Source of the DNA: Leucobacter aridicollis
GTDB taxonomy: Bacteria; Actinomycetota; Actinomycetes; Actinomycetales; Microbacteriaceae
Reading direction: 5' to 3'
Length of the DNA stretch: 64,000 bases
Assembly (NCBI RefSeq): GCF_013409595.1
Contig: NZ_JACCBD010000001.1
Span: 434,001 to 498,000, forward strand
In this document: positions 15,835 to 26,667 of the stretch, piece after piece
Numbering within the stretch: the first letter of the stretch is position 1
Layout: every line of letters begins with the position of its first letter
The notes under the pieces: generated by a model
Told to the model about the DNA's origin: nothing
The model's input: the letters and a program-made list of their open reading frames with translations, nothing else
Database searches by the model: none
Program-made: the position numbers and the translations under genes

Positions 15835-17075
15835 GCGACGCCTACACGGCCCCAACGCTTGACGACTTTGAGCGAGCCCTTGAGCGGGTGCATCGAATTA
15901 CGCAGCGTACGCCGCTTGAGACGTCGCGATTCCTTGCCGGGATTAGTGGTGCGCCGCAGGTCTACCTGAAGTGCGAGAACCTGCAGCGCACGGGCGCGTA
16001 CAAGCTCCGTGGCGCCTACAATCGCCTGCTGCAGCTCACCGACGAGGAGCGGGCGCGCGGCGTCGTCGCTGCCTCCGCGGGCAACCACGCGCAAGGCGTG
16101 GCGTTTGCCGCGCGCGAGCTCGGGATCAAGGCCACCATTTTCATGCCGAAGGGTGTCGCCCTGCCGAAGCTGCAGGCGACCCGCAACTACGGCGCCGAGG
16201 TGCAGCTGGCTGGCGATATCTTCGACGAGACCGCGGTCGCCGCGCAGGAGTTCGTCCGCGAGACCGGCGCGGTCTTCATTGCGCCGTTCGACGATCACGC
16301 CGTGATCGAGGGCCAGGGCACTGTCGCGCTCGAGATCCTCGAGGCCGCTCCCGATGTCGAGACCATCATCGTGCCAATCGGCGGCGGTGGCCTCATCTCC
16401 GGTGTCGCCGCCGCGGCGAAGCAGTGGGCGGCCAAGCGCGGCACGCCGATGCGGATCATCGGCGTGCAGGCCGAGAACGCGGCTCCGTTCCCGGTCTCGC
16501 TCGAGGCTGGCGAACCGGTCACCGTGAAGACCTCGCCTACGATCGCGGACGGCATCGCGGTCGCCAGACCAGGATCGCGAAACTTCGAGGCGGTGCGCGA
16601 GTACGTCGACGAGATCGTCACCGTCAGCGATGACGACATCGCACGCGCGATCGTGCTGCTGCTCGAGCGTGCGAAGCTTGTCGTTGAGCCGGCCGGTGCG
16701 TCGGGCGTCGCGGCGATCATCGCAGGCAAGGTCGAACTCACCGGGCCGACGTCGGTGATCCTGTCCGGCGGGAACATCGACCCGCTGCTGCTGCAGCGCG
16801 TCATCGGGCACGGACTCGCCGCATCGGCGCGCTACACGAAGCTCCGCATCCTGCTGCCCGACGTCCCCGGCCAGCTCGTGCGGACCGCCTCGATCGTCGC
16901 CGAGCAGGACGCGAACGTGGTCGAGGTGATTCACACGCGGCACGCGACCGAGCTCCCCGTCAGCGAGGTCGAGCTCGAGCTGCACATTGAGACCCGCGGG
17001 GCGGAGCACGGCGAGGCCGTCGCCCAGGCGCTGCGCGACCAGGGGTATCAGGTGCGCGTCGGCGAGCGCTACTAG
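15831..17075 (+). CDS. ilvA: Threonine dehydratase (threonine ammonia-lyase)
   Basis: PLP enzyme converting threonine to 2-oxobutanoate and ammonia. The 414-residue product has the PLP lysine (Lys58) in RTGAYKLRGA, SAGNHAQGVA, the phosphate loop GGGGLISG, and a C-terminal ACT-like domain (LRILLPDVPGQLVRTASIV, ~340-414). A single regulatory domain is typical of the catabolic/short form. The start ATG 15831 overlaps the previous stop (ATGA) and has a GGAAAGG SD. A perfect palindrome follows the stop. Confidence 0.93.
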   Translation: MSDAYTAPTLDDFERALERVHRITQRTPLETSRFLAGISGAPQVYLKCENLQRTGAYKLRGAYNRLLQLTDEERARGVVAASAGNHAQGVAFAARELGIKATIFMPKGVALPKLQATRNYGAEVQLAGDIFDETAVAAQEFVRETGAVFIAPFDDHAVIEGQGTVALEILEAAPDVETIIVPIGGGGLISGVAAAAKQWAAKRGTPMRIIGVQAENAAPFPVSLEAGEPVTVKTSPTIADGIAVARPGSRNFEAVREYVDEIVTVSDDDIARAIVLLLERAKLVVEPAGASGVAAIIAGKVELTGPTSVILSGGNIDPLLLQRVIGHGLAASARYTKLRILLPDVPGQLVRTASIVAEQDANVVEVIHTRHATELPVSEVELELHIETRGAEHGEAVAQALRDQGYQVRVGERY

Positions 17076-17081
17076 CGCGTA

Positions 17082-17133
17082 CGGAACGCACAGGGCCCAG
17101 GAGCTGCGCAGCTCCTGGGCCCTGTGCGTTCCG
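17082..17133. terminator. Perfect 52-bp palindrome between ilvA and greA
   Basis: The left arm 17082-17107 (CGGAACGCACAGGG then CCCAGGAGCTGC) is matched base for base by the right arm 17108-17133, with no loop spacer. It lies between convergent stops 7 and 9 nt away, so it can terminate both transcripts. There is no T-tract on either side. Confidence 0.8.
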
Positions 17134-17141
17134 AGCGCGGG

Positions 17142-17624
17142 CTAGGCGTACGTGTCGACCGCGAGCACCTTCACCGGGATCTCCTTGCCGTTGGGCGCGG
17201 TGTAGCTCGCCTCCTCGCCGACCTTCAGGCCGAGAATTGCCGCACCGAGCGGGCTCTCCGCGCTGTAGACGTCGAGGTCCGAGCCGTCGGCGAGGTTGCG
17301 GTTGCCGAGCAGGAAGCGCTCTTCGTCGCCGAAGACCTCTGCGGTTACGACGGTGCCGACAACGACGACGCCGTTTGCCTCGGGGGCCTCGCCAACTGTC
17401 GAGTGCTTGAGCAGCTCGGTGAGGTCGCGGATGCGGGCCTCCATCTTGCCCTGCTCGTCCTTAGCGGCGTGGTAGCCGCCGTTCTCCTTGAGGTCCCCCT
17501 CCTCGCGGGCCGCCTCGATGCGAGCCGCGATGTCCTTTCGGCCCGCGCCAGAGAGTGCGTCGAGCTCAGCCTGCAGGCGGTCGTATGCCTCCTGCGTCAG
17601 CCAGGTCTGCGTGGTCTCGGCCAT
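17142..17624 (-). CDS. greA: Transcription elongation factor GreA
   Basis: Rescues backtracked RNA polymerase by stimulating transcript cleavage. The 160-residue product has an N-terminal coiled coil with the acidic tip EEGDLKENGGYHAAKDEQ (~41-58) and a C-terminal FKBP-like globular domain ending in EIPVKVLAVDTYA. Length is normal. The ATG 17624 has an AGGAC-type SD. The order greA, DUF4307, then divergent mca is the same as in mycobacteria. Confidence 0.95.
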   Translation of the reverse strand: MAETTQTWLTQEAYDRLQAELDALSGAGRKDIAARIEAAREEGDLKENGGYHAAKDEQGKMEARIRDLTELLKHSTVGEAPEANGVVVVGTVVTAEVFGDEERFLLGNRNLADGSDLDVYSAESPLGAAILGLKVGEEASYTAPNGKEIPVKVLAVDTYA

Positions 17625-17744
17625 GGTGTCCTCGTTTCTTGGGGGAAGGTTCGCCCACCGAGGGAGAGCGAACCCGCTGATCTATGACGAACGCCCCGTC
17701 GAGCAGGGCGTACCGATCTAGGGTATCAGTGCAGCTTGTGGAGG

Positions 17745-18167
17745 CTAGGGTTCGACAGGCCAGCACGCCTTCGCGTGCGCCGCCGTCGCCGGCCCGAGCG
17801 TGACGATGTCGACGCTCGCGGTCTGCGAGCGGCCGTCGATGACCGGCAGGTCGACGATCTTCCATCCGACGGTGGCCTTTGACGTGTTCAGCGCCTCGAC
17901 GGCGCAGCTCACCTGCACGCCGGGCTCCGCTGTGACCTCGAAGCGAGTGTTCGCGCTGTAAGTCTCTCCGGCGGCGACCTCGTTGTGCAACGTGAAGCCG
18001 ATGTTCTTGAACTCGGTCGTGCTCTGCCGCCAGTTTCCGAACACGATCACCAGCAGGCCGACCAGAATTGCGACCGAGGCGAGCGACCAGCCGATACGCC
18101 GATCCCACCGCTTGGAGCGGCTCGCGCCGTAGCGGTCGGCTACGGTGGCGCTGGCGGTTTCGGTCAC
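17745..18167 (-). CDS. DUF4307 family membrane-anchored protein
   Basis: A 140-residue protein. The basic N-terminus (YGASRSKRWDRR) is followed by one transmembrane segment (~28-46) and an extracytoplasmic beta-rich domain with two cysteines (VSCAVEALN and KACWPVEP). The start is GTG 18167 with SD GGAGG 7 nt away. It lies between greA and divergent mca, the place occupied by the DUF4307 gene in mycobacteria. Function unknown; the conserved position suggests a link to mycothiol or the cell envelope. Confidence 0.82.
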   Translation of the reverse strand: MTETASATVADRYGASRSKRWDRRIGWSLASVAILVGLLVIVFGNWRQSTTEFKNIGFTLHNEVAAGETYSANTRFEVTAEPGVQVSCAVEALNTSKATVGWKIVDLPVIDGRSQTASVDIVTLGPATAAHAKACWPVEP

Positions 18168-18251
18168 GGGGAACCTCCGGTGTGTGCTGGCTAGACTAGT
18201 CCCGTGCCAGCGTATCGGGATCGCATGATCGCTGCATGTGAAAGGACGCCC

Positions 18252-19121
18252 ATGACGCTCAGATTGATCGCCGTACACGCGCATCCCGACGACGAATCGA
18301 GCAAGGGGGGCGGCACCTACGCCCACTACCTTGACCGCGGTGTCGAGGTGCTCATCGTGAGCTGCACCGGCGGAGAGCGCGGCGACGTGCTGAACGAGCT
18401 CGCCGCGCGCGACCCGCGCAGCCGCCGCGACCTCGCCGGTCTGCGCCGAAGCGAGATGGCGCGGGCGCAGGAGATCATCGGCTTCGACCACACCTGGCTC
18501 GGCTACGAGGATTCTGGGCTCCCTGGCGAGGGTGAGGAGATCCCCGCCGGATCCTTCGCTGACGTGCCGAAGGACGTGTCGGCCGAGGCGCTCGTGCGCG
18601 TGATCCGCGAGTTCAAGCCGCACGTCATGATCACCTACAACGAGCAGGGCGGCTACCCGCACCCCGACCACATCCGCACCCACGAGATCAGCATGATCGC
18701 TTGGGAGCGCTCGGGAGACGCGAGCGCCTATCCCGAGGCGGGCGAGCCGTGGGAGATCGGGAAGATGTACTACGAGGACATCTTCAACTCCGAGCGCGTG
18801 AAAGCGATCCGTGCCTGGCTTGTCGAAAACGATCCGGATTCCCCGGTGCTCGCGCGCATCGACGAGATGAGCGAGTGGCTGCTCCGGCGTGGCTACACCG
18901 GAACGGCCCGCGTCAACGTCGGCCCGTTCCTCGACAAGCGCGACGACGCGCTTCGCGCCCACGCGAGCCAGGTGTCGCCCGACAGCTCGTTCTTCTTCTG
19001 GCCGAATGAGGTGCAGCTGCAGGCGTGGCCGTTCGAGGACTACCGACTGGCGGGCTCCCGAGTCGAGACCAGCGAGTTTGAAGCAGATCTGTTTGAAGGA
19101 ATTGAGGAGAACGCACGATGA
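18252..19121 (+). CDS. mca: Mycothiol S-conjugate amidase
   Basis: Cleaves mycothiol S-conjugates during detoxification of electrophiles. The 289-residue product has the metal-binding N-terminus AVHAHPDDESSKGGGT (His11, Asp14), VSCTGGERGDVLN, and YNEQGGYPHPDHIRTHE, whose extra residues separate Mca from the deacetylase MshB. ATG 18252 is chosen because it matches the family N-terminus and has a GAAAGGA SD. A GTG at 18204 lies 6 nt after TAGACT (18192-18197) and could be either a leaderless start adding 16 residues or simply the transcription start of a 48-nt leader. Confidence 0.92.
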   Translation: MTLRLIAVHAHPDDESSKGGGTYAHYLDRGVEVLIVSCTGGERGDVLNELAARDPRSRRDLAGLRRSEMARAQEIIGFDHTWLGYEDSGLPGEGEEIPAGSFADVPKDVSAEALVRVIREFKPHVMITYNEQGGYPHPDHIRTHEISMIAWERSGDASAYPEAGEPWEIGKMYYEDIFNSERVKAIRAWLVENDPDSPVLARIDEMSEWLLRRGYTGTARVNVGPFLDKRDDALRAHASQVSPDSSFFFWPNEVQLQAWPFEDYRLAGSRVETSEFEADLFEGIEENAR

Positions 19122-19418
19122 GTGTTGTTTCGAGCGTGGCACTTGCCGCGCAGTCGTTTGTTGCCGATGCCGTGATCGCGCTCGCCGCGAAGGACGGCGA
19201 GACGTTTGACCCCGATAAGGTCACCCCGGGCCCTGAGGGCTTCATCGCGACCGCGGTATTCGCCGCCGCCGTGATCCTGCTCGGCTTCCTGCTGGTGAAG
19301 CGCCTGCGCCGAAACAGCTACCGCCACGAGATCCGCGAGGACATCGCCGCGGAGCTCGCCGACGCGGGGACCGCCGGGGACGCGGGCGCCAAGGGTGCGG
19401 CGCCGGAGGAGACGCAGC

Positions 19419-21308
<1,890 letters not shown>

Positions 21309-21337
21309 TCGGTGCGGGCGTCCGCGGCGGCCCGGGG

Positions 21338-22159
21338 CTACCTCAGAGAGATGGGGTCGAGCGCGAGGAGCAGCGCCGCGGCCCAGTGGCAGAGAAACGC
21401 GATCACGGTGAGCGAGTGGAAGATCTCGTGGAAGCCGAACACGCCCGGCACCGGGTTTGGCTTCTTGAACCCGTAGACGACGGATCCCGCCGTGTAGAGC
21501 AGGCCGCCGACGATGACGAGCACCATCGCGGCGAGGTTCGCGTGGGCGATGTCGACGATGTACATCATCGCTGCCCAGCCGAGCAGCACGTAGAGGGGGA
21601 CGTAGAGCCACCGCGGGGCGCCGATCCAGAACACCCTGAAGCCGATCCCGAGGAGCGCGCCCGCCCACACGAGCACGAGCAGTAGGACGCCCTTCGACGG
21701 CGGGAGTGCGAGCAACGCGATCGGTGTGTACGTGCCGGCGATCAGCAGAAAGATGTTCGCGTGGTCGAGCCGGCGGAACAGCTGCTTCGTCTCGGGCTTC
21801 CAGTCAATGCGATGGTAGAGCGCGGAGACGCCGAAGAGCAGCATGCTCGTGAGCATGAAGACTGCGGATGCCCACTTGGCGAGCGCGCCGTGCGCGAGCG
21901 AGATCAGCACGATACCGCCCGCAACCGCGATCGGGAACGTGCCCGCGTGGATCCAGCCGCGCCATCTCGGCTTCACCTCTGCGGCGTTCGGGTCTCCCCC
22001 GTCGCCGCCGTGCTCCGCCTCGTGGTCGAGGGCGTCGTCAAGGAGGGGGAGCGCGAACCGTTCTGCCCCCTGGTCGCCGTCGACCTCGTGAGCGGGCTGG
22101 GCAGCGTCTCGGGGATCCCGCGGCGCGTCCGCCGCGTCCTCGGCATTGGATACGGTCAT
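21338..22159 (-). CDS. Hemolysin III / TrhA family membrane protein (PAQR)
   Basis: A 273-residue protein. A long acidic, disordered N-terminal region (~1-70) precedes seven transmembrane helices. The PAQR family histidine and aspartate motifs are present: SALYHRIDW, RLDHANIFLLIAGTYTP and FHEIFHSLTV. Bacterial members affect membrane fluidity (TrhA) and are named for a doubtful haemolysin. ATG 22159 is 6 nt after TACACT (22171-22166), so the start is probably leaderless; the longer frame to 22216 is not supported. It converges with recQ and is divergent from uppS. Confidence 0.87.
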   Translation of the reverse strand: MTVSNAEDAADAPRDPRDAAQPAHEVDGDQGAERFALPLLDDALDHEAEHGGDGGDPNAAEVKPRWRGWIHAGTFPIAVAGGIVLISLAHGALAKWASAVFMLTSMLLFGVSALYHRIDWKPETKQLFRRLDHANIFLLIAGTYTPIALLALPPSKGVLLLVLVWAGALLGIGFRVFWIGAPRWLYVPLYVLLGWAAMMYIVDIAHANLAAMVLVIVGGLLYTAGSVVYGFKKPNPVPGVFGFHEIFHSLTVIAFLCHWAAALLLALDPISLR

Positions 22160-22281
22160 CCTTCGAGTGTATGTTCCCGACAGATCCAGCAGGGTATATG
22201 TGTAGCCCATCGCCACCCTCGGGGCGGCGAGACTGATGAAACACCCGGCCGGGGGAGACGGTGCATCGCTAGACTACCCAG

Positions 22282-23067
22282 GTGACTTCCCCGCCCAAAC
22301 CGCCGCGCACCGGCCTGCTGTACCGCCTGTACCAGCAGCGCCTGCGGCGTGAGATCGTCGACGCGCGCGTGCCGCACCACGTTGCCGTCATCGTCGACGG
22401 CAACCGGCGCTGGGCGAAGCAGCGCCTTCAGGAGCGAGCGGCGTTCGGACACCGCGCCGGCGCGCGGAAGGTTCCAGAGTTTCTTGGCTGGTGTGAGAAT
22501 GCCGGGGTCAAGGTGGTCACGCTCTACCTGCTCTCGGCCGACAATCTGAATGCGCGGGGCAGCGACGAGCTCGAGGACCTGTTCGGGATCATTGCCGAAC
22601 TCGCCACCGAGCTCGCGCGCAACCCCGCCTGGCGGGTGCAGCACGTCGGGTCGTGCGAGGGCCTCGCCCCGGAACTCGCGACGGCGCTCGCCGCAGCCGA
22701 GGAACGCACCAGGGGCAACACCGGCCTGCACGTGAACCTCGCGGTCGGCTACGGCGGCCGCAGCGAGATCGCGGCCGCGGTGCGCAGCGTGATCGAGGCC
22801 CACCAGGAAGCGGGCGGCACGCTCGAGAACCTCGCCGAGACGCTCACCCCCGACAAGATCGGCGAGCATCTGTGGACGCGCGGGCAGGCCGATCCTGATC
22901 TCGTTATTCGCACGTCCGGCGAGCAGCGCATCTCGGATTTCATGATCTGGCAGTCCGCGCACTCGGAGTTCTACTTTGTTGAGGCGCTCTACCCCGACCT
23001 GCGCGAGGTCGACTTTCTCCGCGCGCTGCGCGACTATTCCGCGCGGCAGCGCCGGCTCGGCGGCTAG
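22282..23067 (+). CDS. uppS: Cis-prenyl diphosphate synthase (UppS family)
   Basis: Adds isopentenyl units in cis to an allylic diphosphate for lipid carrier synthesis. The 261-residue product has the substrate motif AVIVDGNRRWAKQR (catalytic Asp39), GHRAGARK, and the C-terminal LVIRTSGEQRISDFMIWQSAHSE (described in parts: RTSGEQRISDF, then WQSAHSEFYF). GTG 22282 lies 6 nt after TAGACT (22270-22275), so it is probably leaderless. Its place next to the hemolysin III gene matches Rv1086, a short-chain Z-isoprenyl synthase, so the chain length made here is uncertain. Confidence 0.92.
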   Translation: MTSPPKPPRTGLLYRLYQQRLRREIVDARVPHHVAVIVDGNRRWAKQRLQERAAFGHRAGARKVPEFLGWCENAGVKVVTLYLLSADNLNARGSDELEDLFGIIAELATELARNPAWRVQHVGSCEGLAPELATALAAAEERTRGNTGLHVNLAVGYGGRSEIAAAVRSVIEAHQEAGGTLENLAETLTPDKIGEHLWTRGQADPDLVIRTSGEQRISDFMIWQSAHSEFYFVEALYPDLREVDFLRALRDYSARQRRLGG

Positions 23068-23107
23068 CCGACTGCCGCGAGTGCGCGGCTCCCGGTAGCC
23101 TTGGCGC

Positions 23108-24409
23108 ATGACGACTGAGACAGTGCTCCGCGCCGACTCCATGCTCACGCCAGCTGGGCCGGTTGCCCCCGCCGAGCTCGCGTTCGACGAGACCGGGCGC
23201 ATCAGCTACGCCGGGCCGCCCCGCGACGGGAGCGTCGTGACCCACGATCTTGCCGGGCACGCGCTCATGCCGGGGCTCACGAACGGCCACACCCACTCGG
23301 CGATGACCCTCCAACGCGGGGTCTCCGACGACGAGAGCTTCATGCAGTGGCTCGCGACGGTGCAGGGCATCGAGCAACGCCTCACCCACGACGACCTCGT
23401 GGCCGGGCTCGAGCTCGCACTGCTCGAGATGATCGAGACCGGCACTGTCGCGTTTGCCGACATGTATTACTGGGACGAGGCGCTCATCGAGCGGGTGCGC
23501 TCCGCGGGGATGCGCGTGTTCGCGGCGCTCGCGTGCAGCGCGACCGACCACGTCGCCTACCCGACGGTCTCGCCGATGACCGGCGGGGAGGTCCTCGACG
23601 AGGTCGAGCGACTCGCGGAACACTACCGCGACGACCCGCTCGTCCGGGTCGGCTTCGGGCCGCACGCGCCGTACACATGCACGCCCGAGTTCCTGCGCGA
23701 GGTGCGGGAGCGTGCGCTCGCCGGTGGCATCCCGATCCACACCCACGTCTCCGAATCGGCGGCCGAGGTCGCGCAGATCCGCGAACAGTATGGCAAGACG
23801 CCGGGTGAGCACCTCGCGTCGCTCGACTTCTTCGACGCCGACGTGCACGCGGCCCACTGCGTGCACCTCACCGCGAGCGAGATCTCGACGTTCGCCGAGA
23901 CCGGCACGTCAATCAGCCACAACCCGGTCTCAAACCTCAAGCTCGGCAACGGCATCGCGCCGTTCCCCGAGATGATCGGCGCGGGCCTCGAGCTTGCGAT
24001 CGGCACCGACTCGGTCGCGAGCAACAACTCGCTCGACCTGTTTGAGGAGCTCAAGCACGCCACGATCCTGCACCGCGGAGCCCGCCAGGATGCGGCCGCC
24101 GTGCTCGGGCCGCAGGTGCTCGACATCGCGACCCGGGGCGGTGCGGCGGCGATCGGGTTCCCGGAGTCCGGAGCGCTCGACGTTGGCCGGTTCGCAGACA
24201 TCGTCGCGGTCGACCTGCGCGGCACCGCGGCCGCGCCCCTGCCCTCCGAATCCCTTGTCGCGCACCTCGTCTACGGTGCGACCGGGCGCGACGTGCGGCA
24301 CGTCTTCATCGGCGGCAGGCACGTGTATGCGGACGGTGAGCACCTCACGCTCGACGCTGACGCCGTGCGTGAGCGGGCCCGGGAGGCGCGGGCCCGACTG
24401 GTCGCCTGA
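23108..24409 (+). CDS. Amidohydrolase, MTA/SAH deaminase type
   Basis: A 433-residue TRZ/ATZ-family metal hydrolase. Metal-binding GLTNGHTHSAM (~58-68), HAPYTCTPEF, HTHVSESAAEV, AAHCVHL and GTDSVASNNSLDLFEE give the full set of ligands of the deaminase subgroup acting on 5'-methylthioadenosine and S-adenosylhomocysteine. The specificity is inferred from motifs plus neighbours: luxS and an MTA/SAH nucleosidase lie within 2.7 kb. ATG 23108 is 6 nt after TAGCCT (23096-23101), so probably leaderless. It converges with luxS, 18 bp away. Confidence 0.82.
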   Translation: MTTETVLRADSMLTPAGPVAPAELAFDETGRISYAGPPRDGSVVTHDLAGHALMPGLTNGHTHSAMTLQRGVSDDESFMQWLATVQGIEQRLTHDDLVAGLELALLEMIETGTVAFADMYYWDEALIERVRSAGMRVFAALACSATDHVAYPTVSPMTGGEVLDEVERLAEHYRDDPLVRVGFGPHAPYTCTPEFLREVRERALAGGIPIHTHVSESAAEVAQIREQYGKTPGEHLASLDFFDADVHAAHCVHLTASEISTFAETGTSISHNPVSNLKLGNGIAPFPEMIGAGLELAIGTDSVASNNSLDLFEELKHATILHRGARQDAAAVLGPQVLDIATRGGAAAIGFPESGALDVGRFADIVAVDLRGTAAAPLPSESLVAHLVYGATGRDVRHVFIGGRHVYADGEHLTLDADAVRERAREARARLVA

Positions 24410-24427
24410 GGGCCGGCTGCCCGGCGG

Positions 24428-24919
24428 CTAGGCGATGACGCTGCGGTCGAACGCGTCGACGCTGATGCCCTGAGCGAGGACCTGCTTCGACCACTCCTTT
24501 GCGGAGTGCAGGCTGTGGTCGCGGTAGTTGCCGCAGCTCTCGGCGGTAGTGCCGGGGACATCGTCCCATTCGACTCGCTCCACGAGGTCGGTGAGCGAGG
24601 TCTTGATCGCCGCCGCGACCTCCGCGGAGCTCGGTTCGCCCCAGACAATCATGTGGAAGCCCGTGCGGCACCCGAAGGGCGAGATGTCGATGAGGCCATC
24701 AAACCGCGTGCGCAGTAGCGCCGCGATGGTGTGCTCGATCGTGTGGAGCCCAGCCGTCGGGATCTCGCCCGCGTTCGGCTGCACCAGACGGATGTCGAAG
24801 TTCGAGATTGCGTCGCCCTTCGGGCCGTGCTCGACGCCGATGAGTCTGACGTACGGCGCGAGCACCTTCGTGTGGTCTAGGGCGAAACTCTCGACTGCGG
24901 CAAGCTCTACGTCACTCAT
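24428..24919 (-). CDS. luxS: S-ribosylhomocysteine lyase LuxS
   Basis: Splits S-ribosylhomocysteine into homocysteine and DPD, the precursor of autoinducer 2. The 163-residue product has the metal ligands His59 and His63 in GLHTIEH, Cys129 in [12 protein letters not shown], and catalytic Cys84 in SPFGCRTGF. Length is typical. ATG 24919 lies 6 nt after TACACT (24931-24926) with no SD, so the message is leaderless. It works directly after the nucleosidase encoded at 25752-26306, making a complete SAH to AI-2 route. Confidence 0.95.
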   Translation of the reverse strand: MSDVELAAVESFALDHTKVLAPYVRLIGVEHGPKGDAISNFDIRLVQPNAGEIPTAGLHTIEHTIAALLRTRFDGLIDISPFGCRTGFHMIVWGEPSSAEVAAAIKTSLTDLVERVEWDDVPGTTAESCGNYRDHSLHSAKEWSKQVLAQGISVDAFDRSVIA

Positions 24920-25040
24920 GCCGCAAGTGTAGCCGCGCGGCCTTGACGGGTCGCCGAATGTGACGCGCAGCTACGCCTGGTCGCGCAGGTCGTGACGAGC
25001 GGGGATCAGGCGAACGGGAGCAGCGGCAACAGACACAGAA

Positions 25041-25073
25041 GAGCCCCGCCGGCCCTGGTGGGCGACGGGGCTC
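25041..25073 (-). terminator. Hairpin downstream of the small gene at 25111-25374
   Basis: GAGCCCCGCC (25041-25050) pairs with GGCGACGGGGCTC (25061-25073) with one bulged base. In the minus direction it is followed by a T-rich run (TTCTGTGTCTGTTG). Confidence 0.65.
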
Positions 25074-25110
25074 AAGCGTGGCTCAGCCTGTGCGGCCGAG
25101 CGGCTCAACG

Positions 25111-25374
25111 CTACGCGGCGCGGCTCAGCGCGATACGGGCGTTCGGGCCGGCAGCCTCGACGGCGACATCCCAGCCAGCCTTGTCCAGGCGGACAAGGTC
25201 GCGGCGGGCATCGGCGAGCGTGTCGGTCTCGACAACGTAGAGGGTGCGGCCTGCGCTGCGGTAGACGGAGCGGTGCTGTGCCCACTCGGGAATCCGCATC
25301 GTTGCGCCTTCGCCGAGCGAGTGGTACGGAGTACGCGGTGCCGGGCGAATCGGGGTGATGTTTTGCGTATGCAT
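25111..25374 (-). CDS. Small hypothetical protein (87 aa)
   Basis: Starts at ATG 25374 (MHTQNITPIRP) with a GAAAGGA motif about 10 nt upstream and ends in ALSRAA. The N-terminal ~25 residues look disordered. The rest (RSVYRSAGRTLYVVETDTL, then ARRDLVRLDKAGWDVAVEAAG) could form a small alpha/beta domain. A hairpin terminator follows, supporting a real transcription unit. No family recognised. It is divergent from the MTA/SAH nucleosidase gene across 377 bp. Confidence 0.55.
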   Translation of the reverse strand: MHTQNITPIRPAPRTPYHSLGEGATMRIPEWAQHRSVYRSAGRTLYVVETDTLADARRDLVRLDKAGWDVAVEAAGPNARIALSRAA

Positions 25375-25751
25375 ATGGATAGGTCCTTTCGATGCCACGT
25401 CGTCGTCGTGACGTGCGGCGGTAACGAGCACGCTGTGCTGAGTGCAGACACATGCGCATGCTTGGCCTCGGATGAGGCGATGGATCCGTGCGGATCTTGG
25501 TGAGCTGCTGCGCACTTCGCTGGAATGAAGACTGGCCCTGCACTGGACGAAATCGCGGTCGCTTGCAAGCTCTGTTGAATATCTTAGAACAAGTCTTCGA
25601 AAAACGCCAGTGGAGTTTCGAAATATCTGCTGTGCCCGCGTGATTCCTCGCCTTCGCGGCGCGGTAGCCTTGGTTGCGGCCGACCGCGCACGCGCCGGTG
25701 ATCATCACTCTGCGCTGCTGCGTTCAGCCGCCATGACCATGAGGAGAATCC
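25375..25751. other. 377-bp divergent intergenic region, partly AT-rich, with two palindromes
   Basis: No gene is seen. The segment 25573-25630 is clearly AT-richer than its surroundings. GCTTGCAAGC at 25561-25570 is a perfect 10-bp palindrome. TTCGAAA (25596-25602) and TTTCGAA (25616-25622) form a 7-bp inverted repeat around 13 nt. These are candidate operators for one or both divergent genes. The nucleosidase gene has a good GAGGAGA SD near 25741-25747. Confidence 0.45.
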
Positions 25752-26306
25752 ATGACAGCCAATCGCACCCTGATCGTGTTTGCCCACGGCGACGAGGCGT
25801 CGGCGTTCGCTAATGTGCCGCATCTTGTCACGGGCGTCGGCAAGATCAACGCCGCGGTTTCGCTCGCGCAGGAATTGCGCGGCGGCGACGTGGAGCGGGT
25901 GGTGGTGCTTGGCACCGCGGGCGTCGTTGGCGAGGGCGCAGAACGGCTCTCGCTCGACACCGTGTATCAGGTGACCGGGCTCGTGCAGCACGACTTCTCG
26001 CTGCCGTCGCAGACGATCGTGCCCGCGGGCGACGTCCTGCTCGCCGAGACCGCCACGATGGCGACGGGGGACCAGTTCGTGAAGGATGACGCGCAGCGCG
26101 CCCACATCGCGAGCCTTGGTGCGCAGCTCGTTGACATGGAGGGCTATGCCTACGGGGCCCTCTGCGCCCGCTTCGATGTGCCGCTGCAGGTGTTCAAGGT
26201 GCCGTCGGACTTCGCGGACAGCTCGACGACCGACGCGGAGTGGGATGAGATCGTCTTCGCGAAGAGCCGCCAGCTGCGCGCGTTCTGGGAGGATCGCCTG
26301 CGCTAG
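25752..26306 (+). CDS. mtnN: 5'-methylthioadenosine/S-adenosylhomocysteine nucleosidase
   Basis: A 184-residue PNP/UDP-phosphorylase-fold protein, shorter than E. coli MtnN (232). It shows VTGVGKINAAVS (~26-38), VVVLGTAGVVG, the substrate-binding LVDMEGYAYGALC (Met-Glu pair, ~126-139) and VFKVPSDFAD, with the catalytic Asp in the last motif. It would release adenine from SAH or MTA and feed luxS. The shortening is in the N-terminal region, and the annotation as a general nucleosidase is an alternative. SD GAGGAGA precedes ATG 25752. Confidence 0.8.
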   Translation: MTANRTLIVFAHGDEASAFANVPHLVTGVGKINAAVSLAQELRGGDVERVVVLGTAGVVGEGAERLSLDTVYQVTGLVQHDFSLPSQTIVPAGDVLLAETATMATGDQFVKDDAQRAHIASLGAQLVDMEGYAYGALCARFDVPLQVFKVPSDFADSSTTDAEWDEIVFAKSRQLRAFWEDRLR

Positions 26307-26360
26307 CCGCGAATGCGGCGTCGGCCGCTCGGCCCCGATCGTCTGGGGAGTGAGTGCGGC

Positions 26361-26642
26361 TCAGCTCCGCGATACGCGGGGTGCGAGCGGGCGCAGTTCG
26401 ACGCGCCGAGCGCCGCACCGCGCGCACCGCACGTAGCTCACGATGCCCTCGGACGTCGGGTGGCTCGACTCGGCGTGCCACGCGTGCTCGTGCACGCGGC
26501 GCGGTGGCGCGGGCGCTGGCGACGTGTGCGCGGTGTTCCCCGGGGCGCCGTCGTGGCCGGATGGGGCGGGGGCCGCCGTCGCGGGACCGGAGCCAATTCG
26601 CGCTGCGCGGGAGGGGAGTGAGGTCGGTGCTGTGGTACTCAT
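26361..26642 (-). CDS. Small zinc-ribbon-like protein
   Basis: A 93-residue protein. The first ~50 residues are Ala/Pro/Ser-rich and look disordered. The C-terminal part carries HEHAWHAESSH, then YVRCARCGARRVEL, a single CxxC plus histidines that could bind zinc. Start ATG 26642 has no SD; CACGCT on the minus strand lies 6 nt upstream, a weak match to the leaderless pattern. It is divergent from the CGNR gene with only 25 bp between starts. Function unknown. Confidence 0.6.
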   Translation of the reverse strand: MSTTAPTSLPSRAARIGSGPATAAPAPSGHDGAPGNTAHTSPAPAPPRRVHEHAWHAESSHPTSEGIVSYVRCARCGARRVELRPLAPRVSRS

Positions 26643-26667
26643 GAGACAAGCGTGATGTAATGCCCTT

